A stretch of DNA of 5,732 bases from NCBI GenBank assembly GCA_050996405.1, contig JBPCRW010000119.1:1-5732 (forward strand), read 5' to 3'. Shown here piece after piece: positions 1-5,669 of this stretch. The stretch is from JBPCRW01 sp050996405 (GTDB lineage: Bacteria > Acidobacteriota > Blastocatellia > Pyrinomonadales > Pyrinomonadaceae). A program made the translations under genes and the position numbers. The notes below the pieces were generated by a model. The model was not told where the DNA came from, ran no database searches, and saw only the letters and a list, made by a program, of their open reading frames with translations. Within the stretch, counting starts at the first letter, position 1, and each line of letters starts with the position of its first letter.

Positions 1-45
1 CGTCAGCACAGGCGCGATTGCAAAACATTCGCGCCTTTGCTGACG
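1..45. repeat. Long GC-rich inverted repeat (hairpin) at the window edge
   Basis: The outer arms CGTCAGCA (1-8) and TGCTGACG (38-45) are exact reverse complements. The inner arms AGGCGCGA (10-17) and TCGCGCCT (29-36) are too. Only c9/t37 fails to pair, giving 16 base pairs around an 11-nt loop (18-28). No T-run follows, so it is not a typical intrinsic terminator on this strand. It may be the 3' hairpin of an upstream gene, a dispersed palindromic repeat, or part of a longer element cut by the window start. The pairing is read directly; the role is unknown. Confidence 0.75.
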
Positions 46-80
46 CGCGGACTTCTGCCCGGTCATTCCAATTTGACTGA

Positions 81-110
81 TTGAACTATCAAACGGTTGA
101 TGTCTATAAT
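81..110 (+). promoter_or_regulatory. Sigma70-like promoter for the metallophosphoesterase
   Basis: A perfect TATAAT lies at 105-110. TTGAAC at 81-86 (4 of 6 to TTGACA) sits 18 nt upstream. The expected start of transcription is near 117, giving a leader of about 40 nt. A better -35 match, TTGACT at 73-78, is 26 nt from the -10 box and so too far. There is no other gene in positions 46-155. Consensus match only. Confidence 0.5.
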
Positions 111-155
111 GAATCAGCTATCTTCCGATAAAATTCAGCATCTAAAATTTATTCG

Positions 156-1007
156 ATGAGAGAATTTGGAACACAAAAAATAAAGCTGTCCCAAAAGCTA
201 AGCGAAGCCGTCGTTTCTGAAAAACCTTTGCGCGCGCTGGCGCAGGTAGCGCGCGAGGCGGTAAACGAAACCAATAAACTGACGGTCGAAAAAATTGCGG
301 TTAATCTGAAACGTCTGCCGAAAGAATTGGACGGTTTCCGCATCGCGCAGCTTTCAGACCTGCATCACAGCCCTTTTACCAGCCTCGAACTGATTAACGA
401 ATCAATCGAAATCGCCAACCGTCTCGCGCCGGAGATGTTCGCGCTGACCGGCGATTTTGTTTCGCACGACACTGCGTATATCGCGCCCGTCGCCGATGCC
501 TTGAGCCGTCTCAAGTCGGAATTCGGAAGTTTCGCGTGTCTCGGCAATCACGACCACTGGACAAATGCCGAACTCGTCACCGATTTGCTGCGCGGCGAAG
601 GAATCACGGTTTTAGTCAACGAAGGTTTGAGATTGAAAGTGCGCGGCGCGTCCTTCTGGCTGTGCGGCGTTGACGATTTAACGCTCGCCAAAACCGACAT
701 CAAAGCGGCTTTAAAAGATTCGCGCGAAGACGAAATGAAAATCCTGCTCGCGCACAATCCGAAAATTTTGTATCGCGCCGCCCGCCGCAATGTGGATTTG
801 ATGTTGAGCGGACACACGCACGGCGGACAGGTTAAATTCCGCGAAGAAGAAGACAAAATTCTGCTGACGCGCAAACTTTCGAGCGGTCTGTATCGCCGCA
901 AAAATACACAGGTTTATATCACGCGCGGCATTGGAACAGTCGTCGTGCCGGTGCGCTATCGTTGCCCGCCGGAAATTACGCTGATTGAATTACGAATTAC
1001 GAATTAG
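156..1007 (+). CDS. Calcineurin-like metallophosphoesterase (YkuE/YaeI-like)
   Basis: This 283-residue protein carries the full dimetal phosphoesterase motif series: D-x-H in LSDLHH (residues 66-71), GD at 99-100, GNHDH at 130-134, AHNP at 199-202 and GHTHGGQ at 219-225. These residues bind two metal ions (usually Mn, Fe or Zn) and hydrolyse a phosphoester. The closest named relatives I recognise are YkuE/YaeI-type enzymes, some of which act on lipid A precursors or other lipid-linked phosphates, but the substrate cannot be read here. Unlike many YkuE relatives it has no obvious N-terminal membrane segment or signal peptide; the first 45 residues are charged and probably helical, so it is probably cytoplasmic or peripheral. 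ATG at 156 is the first start after an in-frame TAA (129-131) and follows a good promoter, but no Shine-Dalgarno motif is visible. The last residues and the stop codon are encoded by the heptamer repeat at 988-1062. The family call is secure; the substrate is unknown. Confidence 0.9.
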   Translation: MREFGTQKIKLSQKLSEAVVSEKPLRALAQVAREAVNETNKLTVEKIAVNLKRLPKELDGFRIAQLSDLHHSPFTSLELINESIEIANRLAPEMFALTGDFVSHDTAYIAPVADALSRLKSEFGSFACLGNHDHWTNAELVTDLLRGEGITVLVNEGLRLKVRGASFWLCGVDDLTLAKTDIKAALKDSREDEMKILLAHNPKILYRAARRNVDLMLSGHTHGGQVKFREEEDKILLTRKLSSGLYRRKNTQVYITRGIGTVVVPVRYRCPPEITLIELRITN

Positions 1008-1062
1008 CAATTACGAATTTCTTATTTTTATTTTCGTAATTCGTAATTTGAAATTCGTAATT
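988..1062. repeat. Heptamer repeat array arranged as an inverted repeat
   Basis: The left arm is four units of AATTACG or a close variant (988-994, 995-1001, 1002-1008 as AATTAGC, 1009-1015). The right arm has the complementary unit CGTAATT at 1035-1041, 1042-1048 and 1056-1062, with a variant TGAAATT at 1049-1055. The arms can pair over about 28 nt with a few mismatches, around an AT-rich loop (1016-1034). The left arm supplies the last codons and TAG stop of the phosphoesterase; the right arm ends just before the pgsA start. It resembles the short heptamer repeats known from spacers of some bacterial genomes. A weak transcription terminator or mRNA end structure is possible. The second array at 5670-5732 has the same heptamer period but a different unit. 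Confidence 0.85.
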
Positions 1063-1069
1063 GATAAAA

Positions 1070-1657
1070 ATGGCTTCTAATGTCGTCACAATTCCAAACC
1101 TCTTGACTTTCGTGCGGATGGCGTTAGTTCCGGTTTTCGCCAGCCTGCTGTTTTACGGTTATTTCGGATGGGCTTTGCTCGTCTTTTTTTTCGCCGGAAT
1201 TTCCGACGGCGTTGACGGATTTGTCGCCCGAAGGTTTAATCAACAATCCTCGCTCGGCACGATTTTAGACCCGATTGCCGATAAACTTTTGATGACGACG
1301 GCGTTTATTATTCTGACTTTGCCGCACATTCTGCCCGCCGATGACAGACATTTTCCGATTCCGTTCTGGGTTTCCGCTTCGGTCATTGGGCGCGATATTT
1401 TAATCGTCGCGGTCGCGCTGGCGATTTTTATTATGACGGGTTTTCGCGGATTCAAACCCTCGTTTCTCGGAAAAGTCTCAACCGTCGTGCAGATTCTGAC
1501 GGTTGGAATAGTCCTGATTGCCGCCGTTTTTCCCGATTACAGCGGCTACTATCTACCGACGATTTATTTTACGGTCACACTTTTAGCCTTTCTTTCAGGC
1601 ATTCATTACATTTTTCACGTCGGGAGATTGATGAAGGCGGAAGGAAAAACTTTATAA
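1070..1657 (+). CDS. pgsA: CDP-alcohol phosphatidyltransferase, probably phosphatidylglycerophosphate synthase
   Basis: This 195-residue membrane enzyme has the complete CDP-alcohol phosphotransferase signature D-x2-DG-x2-AR-x8-G-x3-D-x3-D, with D46, D49, G50, A53, R54, G63, D67 and D71. The aspartates bind the metal and CDP-diacylglycerol. About six hydrophobic segments are visible (roughly residues 11-30, 34-45, 73-88, 101-122, 137-154, 163-182), as expected for an integral inner-membrane protein. The opening 'IPNLLTFVRM' and the length fit PgsA (E. coli 182 residues), which makes phosphatidylglycerol phosphate from CDP-diacylglycerol and glycerol 3-phosphate. A related CDP-alcohol enzyme such as a phosphatidyltransferase-type cardiolipin synthase cannot be excluded. 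I prefer ATG at 1070; a TTG at 1061 would add three residues but lies inside the heptamer repeat. There is no clear ribosome binding site. It may be co-transcribed with the upstream phosphoesterase, 62 nt away. The family is certain, the exact product likely. Confidence 0.85.
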   Translation: MASNVVTIPNLLTFVRMALVPVFASLLFYGYFGWALLVFFFAGISDGVDGFVARRFNQQSSLGTILDPIADKLLMTTAFIILTLPHILPADDRHFPIPFWVSASVIGRDILIVAVALAIFIMTGFRGFKPSFLGKVSTVVQILTVGIVLIAAVFPDYSGYYLPTIYFTVTLLAFLSGIHYIFHVGRLMKAEGKTL

Positions 1658-1672
1658 TTCTCAAATACGGAA

Positions 1673-1697
1673 ACACGCACGGAGTAAGTGTGTCTTT
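1673..1697 (+). terminator. Weak candidate terminator downstream of pgsA
   Basis: ACACGC (1673-1678) can pair with GTGTGT (1688-1693) using one G-T pair, around a 9-nt loop, followed by CTTT. The stem is short and the T-run poor. A second possible stem, GGAGTAAG (1681-1688) with CTTACTTC (1715-1722), overlaps it and has no T-run. The rest of the 1658-1803 spacer shows no gene or RNA that I recognise. Confidence 0.25.
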
Positions 1698-1803
1698 CGA
1701 TTACTATTTACGTTCTTACTTCGCGCGGGCTTGTGCAACAATAAGATATTTAATTTAATTGCTTAAGCCGGATGTCGCCTTGCAATATTTTTCTCAAATA
1801 AAC

Positions 1804-1832
1804 TTGACAAGAACGCACTCATATATTATTCT
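1804..1832 (+). promoter_or_regulatory. Sigma70-like promoter for dnaK
   Basis: A perfect TTGACA -35 box (1804-1809) is followed after 17 nt by TATTCT (1827-1832, 4 of 6 to TATAAT). Transcription would start near 1839, leaving a leader of about 70 nt. A better -10 match, TATTAT at 1824-1829, has only a 14-nt spacer. An inverted repeat AGAAC (1810-1814) / GTTCT (1834-1838) brackets the -10 region and could be a repressor site. The CIRCE operator and the sigma32 heat-shock consensus are not recognisable here. Confidence 0.5.
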
Positions 1833-1908
1833 AGTTCTACATTCAAATTCGCATTTATCTTTTGGTAAATAGCTGGAACAAAATAAAGGTTCGGAGAAGT
1901 AAATAAAT

Positions 1909-3840
1909 ATGAGTAAAATTATTGGTATTGACTTGGGAACGACAAATTCGGTGGTCGCCGTAATGGAAGGCGGCGAGCCGGTCGTTATCACAAATGAAGA
2001 AGGTGGGCGCACAACTCCTTCGGTTGTCGCATTTACAAAGGACGGCAATCGTCTGGTCGGGCAGGTTGCGAAACGTCAGGCGGTGACGAATCCTGAAAAC
2101 ACGCTGTATTCAATCAAGCGTTTCATCGGGCGCAAATACGACGAAGTTTCGGGCGAAATTAAACAAGTTCCGTTCAAGGTTGAAAAAGCCGCGAACGGCG
2201 ACGTAAAAATTGACGCGCAGGGCAAACAATACAGTCCACCGGAAATTTCGGCGATGGTTTTGCAGAAATTAAAAAAAGCGGCGGAAGATTATCTCGGCGC
2301 GAAAGTTGATAAAGCGGTTATCACCGTTCCGGCGTATTTTAACGACGCGCAACGGCAGGCGACGAAAGACGCTGGAAAAATCGCCGGACTCGAAGTAATG
2401 CGAATCGTCAACGAACCGACGGCGGCGGCTCTGGCTTACGGCTTGGATAAAAAGAAAGACGAAATCATTGTCGTTTTCGACTTCGGCGGCGGAACATTTG
2501 ACGTTTCGGTTTTGGAAGTCGGCGAAGGCGTGGTCGAAGTAAAATCCACCAACGGCGACACGCATTTAGGCGGCGACGACGTTGACGAAGTGTTGATTAA
2601 ATGGATTATTGACGAATTTAAAAAAGACCAGGGTATTGATTTGACGAGCGACAAAATGGCTCTGCAGCGTTTGAAAGAAGCAGGCGAAAAGGCAAAAATC
2701 GAGTTGTCGTCGGCGATGGAAACCGAAATCAATTTGCCGTTTATCACGGCTGACCAATCGGGACCAAAACATCTGGTGATGAAGCTAACGCGCTCGAAAT
2801 TTGAGCAGTTAATCGAGCCGCTTTTGAAACGTCTGATGCCGCCGGTCGAACAGGCGATTAAAGACGCTGGCTTGACGGCGAAAGACATACAGGAAATCGT
2901 GCTGGTCGGCGGCTCGACGCGCATTCCGAAAGTCCAAGAAATGGTTAAAAACTTTTTCGGTAAAGAACCGAATAAAACCGTTAATCCTGATGAAGTCGTC
3001 GCCTTAGGCGCGGCGGTTCAAGCGGCGGTTCTGGGCGGCGAAAAAACGGACATTCTGCTGCTCGACGTAACGCCTTTGAGTCTCGGAATTGAAACTCTGG
3101 GCGGCGTGATGACGCAGATGATTACGCGCAACACGACGATTCCGACGCGCAAATCGGAAATTTTTTCGACGGCTTCGGACAATCAAACGTCGGTCGAAGT
3201 TCACGTTATGCAGGGCGAACGCCCGATGGCTGCCGACAATAAAACGCTCGGCAAATTCCACTTGGTCGGCATTCCGCCCGCGCCGCGCGGCGTTCCGCAG
3301 GTCGAAGTGACTTTCGCCATCGACGCGAACGGCATTGTCAACGTTTCGGCAAAAGATGTCGGCACGGGACGCGAGCAGAAAATCACGATTACGTCTTCGT
3401 CGGGTCTTTCCAAAGAAGAAATTGACAAAATGATGAAAGATGCCGAATCGCACGCCGGAGAAGACACGAAACGCAAGGAAGTCATCGAATCGCGCAACAA
3501 ACTCGATGGTTTAGTCTATTCAGTCGAAAAAACTTTCGGCGAAAACAAAGACAAACTTGATTCGGGCGCGGCGGGCGACATTGAAACGGCGATTGCGGAA
3601 TCGAAAACGGCTCTCGCGGGCGACGATGCCGCAGCGATGGACACCGCTTTCAACAATCTGCAAACGGCTTCGCACAAACTGGCGGAAGTTCTTTACAGTC
3701 AAACTGGCTCGCAAGCAGGCGCGCCGGCTGAAGAACAAGCATCGTCGGCAAGCGCGGGCGCGGATTCGACTTCAACTTCGAGCAATGATGATAACGTCAT
3801 TGATGCCGAATATGTCGATGTTGACGAAGACAAAAAATAA
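1909..3840 (+). CDS. dnaK: Molecular chaperone DnaK (Hsp70)
   Basis: This is a complete 643-residue Hsp70 (E. coli DnaK is 638). It is the ATP-driven cytoplasmic chaperone that binds exposed hydrophobic segments of client proteins, loaded by DnaJ and reset by GrpE. Visible landmarks are the phosphate loop IGIDLGTTNS (residues 5-14), IVNEPTAAALAYG (166-178), the second phosphate loop DFGGGTFD (191-198, with T196 matching the E. coli T199 position), the adenosine motif VGGSTRIP (333-340), the interdomain linker LLLDVTPLSL (383-392), the substrate-binding beta domain from about 393 to 500, the helical lid to about 600, and a Ser/Ala/Thr-rich disordered tail ending DAEYVDVDEDKK. ATG at 1909 gives the canonical N-terminus and is preceded by GGAGAAG (1893-1899). 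The gene has its own promoter after a 251-bp spacer. No grpE or hrcA lies in the window. Its stop codon lies inside a 14-nt direct repeat that recurs at the dnaJ start. No catalytic residue is missing. Confidence 0.99.
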   Translation: MSKIIGIDLGTTNSVVAVMEGGEPVVITNEEGGRTTPSVVAFTKDGNRLVGQVAKRQAVTNPENTLYSIKRFIGRKYDEVSGEIKQVPFKVEKAANGDVKIDAQGKQYSPPEISAMVLQKLKKAAEDYLGAKVDKAVITVPAYFNDAQRQATKDAGKIAGLEVMRIVNEPTAAALAYGLDKKKDEIIVVFDFGGGTFDVSVLEVGEGVVEVKSTNGDTHLGGDDVDEVLIKWIIDEFKKDQGIDLTSDKMALQRLKEAGEKAKIELSSAMETEINLPFITADQSGPKHLVMKLTRSKFEQLIEPLLKRLMPPVEQAIKDAGLTAKDIQEIVLVGGSTRIPKVQEMVKNFFGKEPNKTVNPDEVVALGAAVQAAVLGGEKTDILLLDVTPLSLGIETLGGVMTQMITRNTTIPTRKSEIFSTASDNQTSVEVHVMQGERPMAADNKTLGKFHLVGIPPAPRGVPQVEVTFAIDANGIVNVSAKDVGTGREQKITITSSSGLSKEEIDKMMKDAESHAGEDTKRKEVIESRNKLDGLVYSVEKTFGENKDKLDSGAAGDIETAIAESKTALAGDDAAAMDTAFNNLQTASHKLAEVLYSQTGSQAGAPAEEQASSASAGADSTSTSSNDDNVIDAEYVDVDEDKK

Positions 3841-3848
3841 GCGGCAAA
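3835..3848 (+). repeat. Left copy of a 14-nt direct repeat flanking the toxin-antitoxin module
   Basis: AAATAAGCGGCAAA spans the dnaK stop codon (TAA 3838-3840). Its partner at 4505-4518 matches at 13 of 14 positions and spans the dnaJ start. Everything between the two copies is the toxin-antitoxin module with its upstream control region. The match is visible; a target-site duplication or recombination scar is my inference. Confidence 0.6.
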
Positions 3849-3877
3849 GGTGAAAACTAACTTCGCTTTTTAATCCG

Positions 3878-3922
3878 AAATCAGCCGCCCGCTTGTAATT
3901 CGTTGCAGGCAGCGGCTGGTTT
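3878..3922 (+). terminator. Inverted repeat after dnaK: terminator or toxin-antitoxin operator
   Basis: AAATCAGCCGC (3878-3888) pairs with GCGGCTGGTTT (3912-3922) over 11 bp with one T-G pair, around a 23-nt loop, ending in TTTT (3920-3923). An A-run before and T-run after a GC-rich core fit an intrinsic terminator for dnaK, although the loop is long. The right arm also lies within the candidate promoter of the antitoxin gene (3903-3931), as an autorepression operator would. The two roles are not exclusive. Confidence 0.5.
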
Positions 3923-3931
3923 TGCGATACT
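3903..3931 (+). promoter_or_regulatory. Candidate near-leaderless promoter for the toxin-antitoxin genes
   Basis: GATACT (3926-3931, 4 of 6 to TATAAT) lies 17 nt after TTGCAG (3903-3908, 3 of 6 to TTGACA). Transcription would begin near 3938, only about three bases before the antitoxin ATG at 3941. That agrees with the lack of any ribosome binding motif upstream of this ATG. The boxes are individually weak, so this rests on spacing and position. Confidence 0.3.
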
Positions 3932-3940
3932 TCAAAAGCT

Positions 3941-4195
3941 ATGAGTGTTGTAATCGAACTGGACGAAAAAATGGTTGAGGAAATTGATAGTATTGCGAAA
4001 GATTTTAACAAAAATCGTTTGCAGTATATTAACGATTCTCTGCAAAAATCTATTCGTCAAGACAGACGCAAAAAAAAGTATTCCGAAGAAGAAGTCAGCC
4101 AAATGTATAAAGAGGCTTACGGAAAATTTCCCGTGCAGCCCGACGAGTTCGAGATTGAGGAAGGACAGTTGATTGAGGTTTGGAAAGACAGATGA
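3941..4195 (+). CDS. Ribbon-helix-helix antitoxin of a MazF/PemK-type module
   Basis: This 84-residue protein has a two-part antitoxin plan. Residues 2-7 (SVVIEL) form a likely beta strand, followed by helices at about 8-21 and 25-38, the ribbon-helix-helix (CopG/Arc-like) DNA-binding fold that acts as a dimer. After a basic stretch (DRRKKK, 41-46), the C-terminal half is acidic (QPDEFEIEEGQLIEVW, about 66-81), typical of the segment that wraps and neutralises the toxin. The family normally represses its own operon and is cleared by Lon or Clp proteases. Its gene overlaps the toxin gene by 4 nt (ATGA at 4192-4195), so the two are probably translationally coupled. No Shine-Dalgarno precedes ATG 3941. 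The coding region is AT-rich: I counted about 32% GC over 3961-4080, against about 53% in a sampled dnaK stretch (2881-2940), which suggests acquisition. The fold assignment is by pattern and the partner role by context. Confidence 0.8.
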   Translation: MSVVIELDEKMVEEIDSIAKDFNKNRLQYINDSLQKSIRQDRRKKKYSEEEVSQMYKEAYGKFPVQPDEFEIEEGQLIEVWKDR

Positions 4196-4506
4196 GGCGC
4201 GGCGATATTTATCGGCACAAATTTAGAGAGCCTGACAAAACTCGTCCCGTTTTGATAATTACTCGCAATGAAGCGATTTCAGAATTAAATTCCGTTACTG
4301 TAATTCCGACGACTTCAACCATTCGAGATGTTAAATCGCAAGTTTTACTGACCGAAGATGACGGCGTTTCAGAAATTTGCGTGTTGAATGTCGATTGGAT
4401 TCAGACAGTTCCGAAAACAAAATTGCGCGGCTATATCACGCATCTTTCCGACGAAAGAATGAACGAGGTTTTTGAAGCGATAAAATTTGCATTTGATTTT
4501 GGATAA
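4192..4506 (+). CDS. mazF: MazF/PemK-family mRNA endonuclease toxin
   Basis: This 104-residue protein begins MRRGDIY, the hallmark start of MazF/PemK toxins, which cut single-stranded mRNA at short sequences and stop translation. The conserved pattern continues with TRPVLII (residues 17-23, R18 matching the catalytic Arg of B. subtilis MazF), VIPTTS (37-42, T41 at the catalytic Thr position), VDWIQTV (67-73) and a C-terminal helix from about 86. The length is normal (about 110 in the family) and nothing essential is missing, so it is probably active. I chose ATG 4192 because it gives the family N-terminus and overlaps the antitoxin TGA as ATGA; GGAAAG at 4182-4187 could serve as ribosome binding site. 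A TTG at 4180 would add four residues. GC is low (about 40% in 4261-4320). The stop is 4 nt before dnaJ. The target sequence cannot be read from the protein. Confidence 0.88.
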   Translation: MRRGDIYRHKFREPDKTRPVLIITRNEAISELNSVTVIPTTSTIRDVKSQVLLTEDDGVSEICVLNVDWIQTVPKTKLRGYITHLSDERMNEVFEAIKFAFDFG

Positions 4507-4518
4507 ATAAGTGGCAAA
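4505..4518 (+). repeat. Right copy of the 14-nt direct repeat, across the toxin stop and dnaJ start
   Basis: AAATAAGTGGCAAA differs from the copy at 3835-3848 only by T for C at its eighth base. That base makes the dnaJ start GTG here and GCG in the left copy. The two copies are offset by 670 bp. If one copy is removed together with the intervening DNA, the dnaK TAA would be followed immediately by the dnaJ GTG. Confidence 0.6.
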
Positions 4519-5668
4519 ACAAGATTACTACCAAACTCTCGGCGTAAAAAAGGACGCGAAAGCTGACGAAATTAAAAAAGCGTATCGTCGGCTGGCGCGA
4601 AAACATCACCCTGACGTTAATCCGAACGATAAAGCGTCCGAGGAAAAATTTAAACAGGTGCAGGAAGCCTACGACGTTCTTTCCGATGAGAAAAAACGCA
4701 AGGTTTTCGACCGTTTCGGTTATTACAACGATAATCTCGACCCGGATGCTCCCGCGTATGCGGGCGGCGCGTCGGCAGGCGGCGCGGGCGGTTTCGATTT
4801 TTCAGGATTTAATTTCGAGCCGGGCGGTTCGGGCGGCAGTTCGAGTTTCAGAGATATTTTCTCCGACCTTTTCGGCGGCAGCGCGGGTGCGCGGCGTGAA
4901 CCAGAGCCGCCGCGCGCGATGCCGAAAAAAGGCGCGGATATTGAAATTCCGCTCGCGCTTTCGTTTGAAGAATCGGTTACGGGATTGACGACAAATATCA
5001 CCGTCCATCGCAGCGAGCAATGTTCAAAATGTCACGGCGCGGGTGACTTGGGCGGCGCGATTATCACCTGCCCGACCTGTCACGGCAGCGGGCAGGTTCA
5101 GCGCGCCGGAGGACGCTTGCAGTTTTCGCAGCCATGTCCTGACTGCGGCGGAACGGGTCGACGGCGCGAACCCTGTCCGCAGTGCAACGGTAAAGGCGTG
5201 ACTCCGAAAACCGAACAGGTCAAAGTGCGAATTCCGGCAGGCGTTGATACCGGCTCGCGCGTTCGGATTCCGAGAAAAGGTCAGGGCGGGCGTTTAGGCG
5301 CGGAACCCGGCGATTTATTTATTATTACCAATGTCGGCAAGCACAGATATTTTACGCGCAAGGGCGATAACATTTATGTGACCATTCCGATTACCGTTTC
5401 TGAAGCCGCGCTCGGCGCAAAAATCGAAGTGCCGACCGTTGAAGGAAAAGCGCAGTTGAAAATTCCCGCCGGAACGCAGAGCGGACAAAAATTCCGCCTG
5501 CGTGAACGCGGCGTGCCGAGTTTGAGAAATCCCGCCATGCGCGGCGACCAGTTTATCGAAGCGCAGATTACATTGCCGCGAATTATTTCAGAAGAAACAA
5601 AGGAAATTCTGCGTGAATTTGAAAAGGCGAATCCCGAAAGCCCGCGCAAGGCGATGGGACTTGAATAA
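4511..5668 (+). CDS. dnaJ: Co-chaperone DnaJ (Hsp40)
   Basis: This complete 385-residue class A Hsp40 (E. coli 376) delivers unfolded clients to DnaK and stimulates its ATPase. It has the J-domain (residues 5-70) with the essential HPD at 33-35, a Gly/Phe-rich linker (about 85-125), a zinc-binding domain with all four CxxCxGxG motifs (Cys 171/174, 187/190, 209/212, 222/225), and two beta-barrel client-binding domains to about 357. The stretch between the first two cysteine pairs is slightly shorter than in E. coli. The start must be GTG 4511: an in-frame TAA (4508-4510) lies directly before it and the product begins MAKQDYYQTLGV as expected. The nearest ribosome-binding candidate, GGA at 4501-4503, is weak, so translation may rely on ribosomes finishing the toxin gene four bases upstream. 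No separate promoter is obvious within the toxin gene's end. Its partner dnaK lies beyond the toxin-antitoxin module. Confidence 0.98.
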   Translation: MAKQDYYQTLGVKKDAKADEIKKAYRRLARKHHPDVNPNDKASEEKFKQVQEAYDVLSDEKKRKVFDRFGYYNDNLDPDAPAYAGGASAGGAGGFDFSGFNFEPGGSGGSSSFRDIFSDLFGGSAGARREPEPPRAMPKKGADIEIPLALSFEESVTGLTTNITVHRSEQCSKCHGAGDLGGAIITCPTCHGSGQVQRAGGRLQFSQPCPDCGGTGRRREPCPQCNGKGVTPKTEQVKVRIPAGVDTGSRVRIPRKGQGGRLGAEPGDLFIITNVGKHRYFTRKGDNIYVTIPITVSEAALGAKIEVPTVEGKAQLKIPAGTQSGQKFRLRERGVPSLRNPAMRGDQFIEAQITLPRIISEETKEILREFEKANPESPRKAMGLE

Positions 5669-5669
5669 A

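Noticed and set aside
1061..1069. TTG at 1061 as the pgsA start.
   Set aside because: It lies in the heptamer repeat and adds only three residues; ATG 1070 directly precedes the conserved N-terminus.
1803..1824. Sigma32-type heat-shock promoter starting from CTTGAC.
   Set aside because: The only CCCCAT-like sequence (1817-1824) is a partial match and just 8 nt away, too close for this promoter class.
1810..1838. Possible CIRCE (HrcA) operator before dnaK, because GCACTC occurs at 1815-1820.
   Set aside because: Only part of the left half-site matches; the sequence nine bases later does not resemble the GAGTGCTAA half.
2269..3738. Several reverse-strand open frames of 68-162 codons inside dnaK.
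   Set aside because: They lie wholly opposite a perfectly conserved gene, have low-complexity or Arg/Phe-rich products and no recognisable motifs; they follow from dnaK codon usage.
3557..3853. A + strand frame of 98 codons overlapping the end of dnaK.
   Set aside because: The product is extremely Arg-rich, as expected from reading GC-biased codons out of frame, and has no family features.
4180..4191. TTG at 4180 as the toxin start.
   Set aside because: It adds MERQ before the canonical MRRGDIY; ATG 4192 gives the usual family start and the ATGA overlap.
4686..5020. Open frames on both strands inside the dnaJ Gly/Phe-rich region.
   Set aside because: They are by-products of the repetitive Gly codons of dnaJ, which is intact through this stretch.
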